From assembly GCA_037367405.1 (NCBI GenBank), contig JAZKJV010006038.1, positions 680,479-744,478 on the forward strand: a DNA stretch of 64,000 bases, written 5' to 3'. Below, piece after piece: positions 58,321-64,000 of the stretch (within the stretch, counting starts at the first letter, position 1; the number at the start of each line of letters is the position of its first letter). The notes below the pieces were generated by a model. It was not told the origin of the DNA, made no database searches, and saw only the letters and a list, made by a program, of their open reading frames with translations. This stretch comes from Ottelia alismoides (lineage: Eukaryota; Streptophyta; Magnoliopsida; Alismatales; Hydrocharitaceae). Position numbers and translations under genes: made by a program.

Positions 58321-60830
58321 TGTTAGCAATGTGAGCCCCGGGCGAACCATTTCTACAATAAATGTTATTGTAATGAATAAATTATCAATGAAAGTTATTG
58401 ATTATTTTTCACTCCCTTTCTGAGATTAATGAATGAATGCACTATAGGATCCCTCTGTACAATAAGGGTTATGTACCATGGCCAACTTGATGATCATACA
58501 TCTGTTGATTCATTGGATGGATCATAGAGGCTGATGCTTGGATGAATATCTAAGGAGTTAGATAGAGGACTCATCAAGCATCATCAAATGATCATTAAGT
58601 GATGATCTGCAGTCTGAGTAGGAGATGGCAATCCTATCTCATATGACTGATTTCTGACTGACTTCTTGATGCAGGTCCTCTGCATGGGAATAGTGATTCA
58701 GAGGTGTCAGATTAGTTAAGTCAATGGGTTGATTTGACGAGATCGAGATAACCAAAGACCTACGTTGAATACTGTCACAACATAGGCATGTATCCTCTGA
58801 CTAGAGACAGATGTATTGCTATATGTCTGAGTATGTACATTTGGCAGACCAATAGGTTGATGACCTAATCAAGGTCTATATACCGGCGAACTGGTGTGCA
58901 TGTAAGGACATATGAGTAATGTGATCTCTCAAAGGGATCATACAGGTTCACTTGTGAACCGGGAGACATGAGCTCACTCATGAGGTATTGGGACTGAACA
59001 AATTCCATGCATGGTCGTCGTGCTTTGGAAGCATGACATGAATTTGAAGGTAAGATATATGCTTTGTGAAAGCATATGATCTTTACCAAATCCCAATGAC
59101 CAAGATTGAGAAACTTAAATGATCTAACTCTGAAGATGACAGTGCAAAAGTGATCTTTATCTTCAGAATGATCATAAGTCTTCCAGTATGTAGGATGTGC
59201 AGGTATTGGGAATACCTGAAGGGTGATTTGATCATATACAATTGTATAACCATGACACTTCCATTCCGAGGGAGTGATGAAACAGGTTTGGATTTTAGTG
59301 ACTCCTCTCATTAGAGAAGTGACCTAATCTTATTCCATGAACTGGACAATGATCTGAATGAGATTCAAATGCAATGAGAAGATTAAGTCTACGGTCTTGA
59401 TTTGATCAAGCATCAGTGGGAGGTCAATAGGATCTGGATTTGAGATATGATCTCAACATCCAAGTCACTATACGTGGAACAATACAATCGCTCTGTCCTT
59501 ATCTCCAAGTATCTGAGGAGAAATAGTATTGTTCTTAAATGGTTTAAGAACAATTCCATAAGATCTAAGCAAAGAGAAGTTGATAATTAATTGTGATTTA
59601 ATTATCATGATGTATGAAAAGTTATCCAACATGATTAAATGTGATTTAATTATTTTGGATAAGAATAATGTGGATAGAAATATCCAATTATTCATAATAT
59701 ATTATAAATGTGATTTATAATGTATTAGAGAGAGTTAATTATAATTTATATATGTTGATTAATTATTATGTGTATTGGATACACATTGTGTAATTAATTA
59801 ACAATATGAATTATATGTTGTTTTGGGTTGTGAATATGATTCACAATTTTTCCATGGCAAGAATGCAATATTCTCAAAGATAATTGTGAATTATTTTTGA
59901 AGAATAAAACCCAATAAATTTGTTGCATAATAAATAAGAGAGATTGCAAGGAGATATGCAATCTCATGGATTTCCATGAGATTGCAATCCCCATGCAATC
60001 CCCATGGGCGGCACACCATTCCAATATGGAATGTGTGGCCGCCCACTTGGAAGGCACATGGAGATGAAATCTCCATGTGTCTTCTCTCCTTATTTGTTGG
60101 GTTGATTTAGGAATGAATTATATTTGATTTTGTCAAATATTTTTTAACCTAAATTTGTTGTTTTTGTCAACAACAATCTTAGCCATTGGATTGACATAAA
60201 TCAATCTCACCCATTGATTTTATGTGTCCCATGGATTGAGATCCATGGATCCCAAAACCCTATAAATAGAGAGGCATACTTAGCTCTCTCTTTACACATG
60301 CTATTGTAGCATAAACTCTCTCTCTCTTTCTCATACTCGACAGCCCTCTCTCTCCCTCTCTTCTTGGTGGTCGTCCACCTTGGTGGAGAGAATCGTCGAT
60401 GCCCGCACCATCGTGCCGCCGCTTCGACTCTCTGCGGTTCTTCGTCTTCTTGGAGTGCTTCACTCACGAAGGAGACGTTTGATCTCGTGTGACGATATCA
60501 GGAGCAACCGCGCTTGGATCAACTTGGATTGCGAGGACACCGCGACTCATCTCCGCGCTCGCAAGCTGTTACTCTGACGATCGGACTTGAGACAGGAGGT
60601 CTCTTTTCGTAGAGACTTGATCAACCACGCTTCAAGAGGTATTGCATTATACTTGCTGTGGTTATAGATGAAACGATTTGAGAATGGTTCTCGGATCATG
60701 TCGTTTCATCGGATTAAAAATTTTTAAATTCCGCTGCACCGAACAACTAGTACGACTAGTCGTTCTTCGTCGTATTCGATACGATGATCACGCTTCCGTG
60801 ATGCGCTTGAGGATTTCTCCATATCCTTTA
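58321..60830 (+). repeat. 3' LTR of the copia element (2510 bp)
   Basis: Starts TGTTAGC and ends TCCTTTA, where the 5' LTR has TCCTTCA. About 45 substitutions from the 5' LTR. Confidence 0.95.
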
Positions 60831-61854
60831 GCCCCCAGTCCCCTACTCCTTCAGTCCCGACCTCCTCGAACCCCCTCCCCCTCTGATTGAGCCTGCCTCC
60901 TTCTCCACCTCTGACCTGAGCTCCCAACCCCCACATCCTCTGCCCCCTCTCAACTGCCTACTCCAGCTTCCCTTCCAACGTACTACCTCAACCTTAAGCA
61001 TGAGATAGTGCTGGAAGCGAACCGATATGTTGTTCTAACATCGAATCAAGAAAAGTAAGCCATCCACCAACTGCTTCGGAGAGGGACCTAGGGATGGAAC
61101 ATAGTCAACATAGATGAGGGGTATAATGCTAAAAAATACCTTAATGGTTCACACCATTGACGGTTAAACTAATGAAAGGGCACAAGTGATAATGTTGCAA
61201 GAAAATAGGTGCACAACTGATAATGCAAAAAAAAAGAGGCATAATTGGTATTGCAGAATTTAACGGCATAAATATACAAGGAACCCATTTAATTATGTTG
61301 CGGTTTCAACTTTTTTTTGTTGATATGAATACTCAATTTGGTATTCAAATTATCTATTTTTTTGTATGGTCATAACTGATCCCAAAAGATTTTAGAATAA
61401 GACATTCAAATTCATTCTAGTTATGGACACTCTCTCTCCTCTTATACAACAAGTCTTTATAATATGGCATCTCCACTTGTTGAGATAATAATGTCACTTC
61501 TTGAACATAGACAATTCAGTATTTAAAGAACCCGAATGCATCTAAATTATCAAATATATTTTGCATTTGAGTACTGTTACTTTTGCATTTATATTGTCAC
61601 CTACCAACACATGCGGTTACGGATCAAATGAATTTGTGTGATGTCATGCTAAGAGAAATTTGGGTGCATGTATGATTCTCATCCTATAATCTCCCAAATA
61701 CTCTCTCTCCCTCTAAATTTTGTAAACAATAAACTAATAGATGAAATTCATTTCTACTGAGTTTTATTGTGTCAAAAATTACTTTGAGCATTGGCTATTC
61801 TTATTATCTCAAAAAAAGAGAGATGATATCTATATTTACGTTAGTTACGAAGCT
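60831..61854. other. intergenic sequence, CT-rich start
   Basis: 60831-60980 is CT-rich and continues the block interrupted by the copia element. The rest is AT-rich with nothing recognised. Confidence 0.5.
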
Positions 61855-61863
61855 ATGTAATAG

Positions 61864-62227
61864 GGAAAAAATGGGGCTGCCCCTGGGGGCAGCCAACATG
61901 GCTGACCCCGCCCTATTTTTCGGCGTTTTTTTTTTATTTTTTTTGAAAAATAAAACCATGTATATTCATCCATATATCCCTCCTACATGCCATTCGAATT
62001 TCGTCAGAAACAGAGACTCCTACGGCCTCCATCTCGATGGTATCCATTTAAAAAAATCCTGTTATCGTCAAAAAATTACTGTCCGGATGGAGGCCGTAGG
62101 AGTCTCTGTTTCTGACGAAATTCGAATGGTATATAGGAGGGATATAGGGATGAATGTAAATGGTGTTATTTTTCAAAAAAAATAAAAAATTTTGCCCAAA
62201 TAAGACGGGGGCAGCCACATATGACCC
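61864..62227. mobile_element. foldback MITE, 364 bp, with 9-bp target duplication
   Basis: The 9-bp direct repeat ATGTAATAG is present at 61855-61863 and 62228-62236. Terminal repeats read GGAAAAAATGGGGCTGCCCC at the left and, on the other strand, GGGTCATATGTGGCTGCCCC at the right. Internal arms 61945-62033 and 62085-62174 pair with about six mismatches, the inner 44 bp perfectly, around a 51-bp loop. The 9-bp duplication suggests Mutator-type mobilisation. The hairpin could feed small-RNA processing if transcribed. Confidence 0.9.
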
Positions 62228-62236
62228 ATGTAATAG

Positions 62237-63885
62237 TATACACTAGAGCGGGCTTGAAACAGGTGCCTGATACATGGTCACTGGAGAACACATGAATATT
62301 CACGTGTTGGTGGATATTTTATAGGGAAGACCCTAAAATAATCTTCAAATCACAAGCAGGTCCTTGACAGTCAGCTACTCACGAGTTCAACACGTTGCGA
62401 GAAATATTTTTGGGGTATTTTGCTAAACAATCCTCGAACTTTGACAAATTGCGCATAGATTCTTCACCAGTAGCTTGCACGTGCAAAGAATGTGACTCAC
62501 TGGGCTTTTTACGCCCATCACCCCTGCTTTCCATATTATTACCAATATACCCCTATATTGTATATAGCTACTATATACTATTATATACATAATAAATAAA
62601 TGAATACTATTAATAAAATATAACAAAAATACACAAAATATCTAGTACTATACTATATACAATATTATAACATTTTTCAAAAATAAAAAAAAATCTATTT
62701 TTAATAAATCACTAAAAACACCAAAAAATACACAAATTCCATAAATACATAAAAAATATAAAACCACTTTAAAAATACCCTTAGCATATTTTAAAACATT
62801 TTACATAATAAACCAAAAATAAAATAAAATTGAATAATAATATCAATAAAAAATTAAAAATACATAAAAACTTTAAAAATTCATAACTAATATAATAGAA
62901 ATCCTAAAAATACATACAATATATCGTTTCAAAGATATTTTCACCTACTTTCTTATAAAAAGAAAATAAAATATTTTCATTCGTCTTCCTTTTTTAAAAT
63001 TCACAAATAAAAATCTGTTTTCAAATAAAAATTAGTTTTCGACTTTAAAAACCAAATAAAAATAATAAAACATTTTAAAAAATTAAATAAAAATCATAAA
63101 ATAAATAAAACATATAAAAAATACAAAATAAAAACCAAATTATAAATTACAAAATTTATACCTATATTCTTTTAGGTATATTAAAATAATAAAAACAATA
63201 TAAAATCCATAAATCAAATAAAAATCCAGAAAATCTCTAAAAATAAAATAAAAAAATTAGGAAACCCATAAAACCTTAATTTTCTATTATTTTACTATAG
63301 TTTCTAAACATTTTGCCTCCCTGAGTTCGACACTCCCATACTTGACACTATACACATCTAGTTTAGGAGTATAAATAAAAACAATAAATTTTTCTGCTAA
63401 AATTCGATTGATTATTACAATGACAGTTGTCTACTCTTAGACGACTCGATCGGTCGTGTTTTTCGATCAGAAGAACAAAAAAGGACAGCAAAAAAACTAT
63501 AATGTTCAAACTATAGTAGAAGAAATAAAAGTTTTGCTGGTAAAAACATTCCTGCATACCTATAATCATGCCACATAAACAACATAGAAAGTAACAAAAC
63601 ATGATAGAATATCCAAACCACAAAGGAGATGACATCAAAACCCATTATCACTCTTACAATTTGAGAGATCCATCATTATCCAAACCAACCGAAATCTATG
63701 CATGAAATATATGGCATCCTAAGAAAAGATATCCAAAAAAATCACATTTCCTCTCTTAACATCCATATTCCTGTACACACAGGCTTACATTAACAATGTC
63801 CAAACATGCGAAAATCCACAAATAAAATTGCAGAAGAGTAAGAAATACATATAGAAAAGCCGAAAATGAGAAATCCATACCAATA
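62237..63885. other. extremely AT-rich sequence
   Basis: 62560-63290 is nearly all A and T with AAAATA words and no coding frame. The phrase CCTCCCTGAGTTCGACACTC near 63316 resembles a phrase common in large plant LTR elements, which is a weak hint of a retroelement boundary. A minus-strand frame at 63363-63638 is not recognised. Confidence 0.45.
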
Positions 63886-63976
63886 TCGATGAAAGAATAT
63901 CGCAGGAACACCAGCGGTATAGGCGAGATTCAAAGCCGAAATCACAAACCAGGAGTTGTTCACCTCCCTCTGAAAC
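63886..63976 (-). CDS. possible coding exon of an unknown gene
   Basis: On the minus strand a TTTCAG acceptor precedes an open 91-base stretch reading REVNNSWFVISALNLAYTAG and then VPAIFFHRYW, ending at a GTATGG donor. It is hydrophobic, like a membrane segment. No family is recognised and it may be chance. Confidence 0.25.
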
Positions 63977-64000
63977 GATCAAGATAGAAACAATAAATAA

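Larger units (their letters stand above)
50124..60830 (+). mobile_element. young Ty1/copia retrotransposon with 2.5-kb LTRs
   Basis: The target duplication GCCCC is present at 50119-50123 and 60831-60835 (perfect). LTRs are 50124-52635 and 58321-60830, about 98% identical (about 45 differences counted by eye). The primer site is at 52638-52649, gag-protease-integrase at 54381-56642, RT-RNase H at 56643-58305, and the polypurine tract just before the 3' LTR. Order protease-integrase-RT-RNase H marks it as copia. Two frameshifts and one stop in the RT part mean this copy could move only with help. Confidence 0.95.

Overview
The window is nuclear DNA from a seed plant, probably an angiosperm outside the grasses; the species cannot be told from sequence alone. 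The evidence is one intron-containing organelle-targeted housekeeping gene, surrounded and filled by plant-type transposons: Ty1/copia and other LTR elements with tRNA-Met-type primer sites, L1-like and RTE-like LINEs, hAT, Mutator-like, PIF/Harbinger and several MITEs. There is no sign of bacterial, CRISPR or viral systems.

The host gene is an RF2-type peptide chain release factor (PrfB family, plus strand). Four C-terminal exons are visible: 9900-10030, 10709-11013, 42152-42305 and 42387-42518. The stop-codon-reading SPF tripeptide and the GGQ hydrolysis motif lie in exon 2 of this set, and the C-terminal helices lie in the last two exons. The 11013/42152 junction restores reading phase exactly, so these two exons are separated by one intron of 31,138 bp. 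The preceding intron must also be long, because no N-terminal exon is seen in the first 9.9 kb.

Layout. 1-3760: an LTR element (end of copy D) inserted in a copia gag fragment, then an RTE-like LINE on the minus strand. 3970-9557: a full-length decayed L1 LINE with target-site duplications. 9900-11013: release-factor exons. 11014-42151: the giant intron. It holds a GC-rich MITE (13343-13748); a non-autonomous copia-like element (14727-24360) that contains a 6-kb hAT (16864-22910), itself carrying an ATATCG-rich element and an L1 fragment; a small ATATCG MITE (25086-25284); a 4.3-kb MULE carrying a plant mobile domain gene (26498-30792); RTE and L1 LINE pieces (31350-35110); an LTR fragment (35275-35650); and a tandem array of a proline-rich LTR element (36306-41528). 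42152-42900: last exons and 3' UTR.

Downstream, 43492-48641 is a nearly intact PIF/Harbinger element with both of its genes. 50124-60830 is a young Ty1/copia element with 2.5-kb LTRs and a perfect 5-bp target duplication. 61864-62227 is a foldback MITE with 89-bp arms. The end of the window is extremely A/T-rich.

The most notable items are the TE-built 31-kb intron inside an organelle translation-termination gene, the LTR-internal-LTR-internal-LTR array whose internal regions are strongly C-rich on one strand, the ladder of palindromic units inside the MULE terminus, and the foldback MITE.
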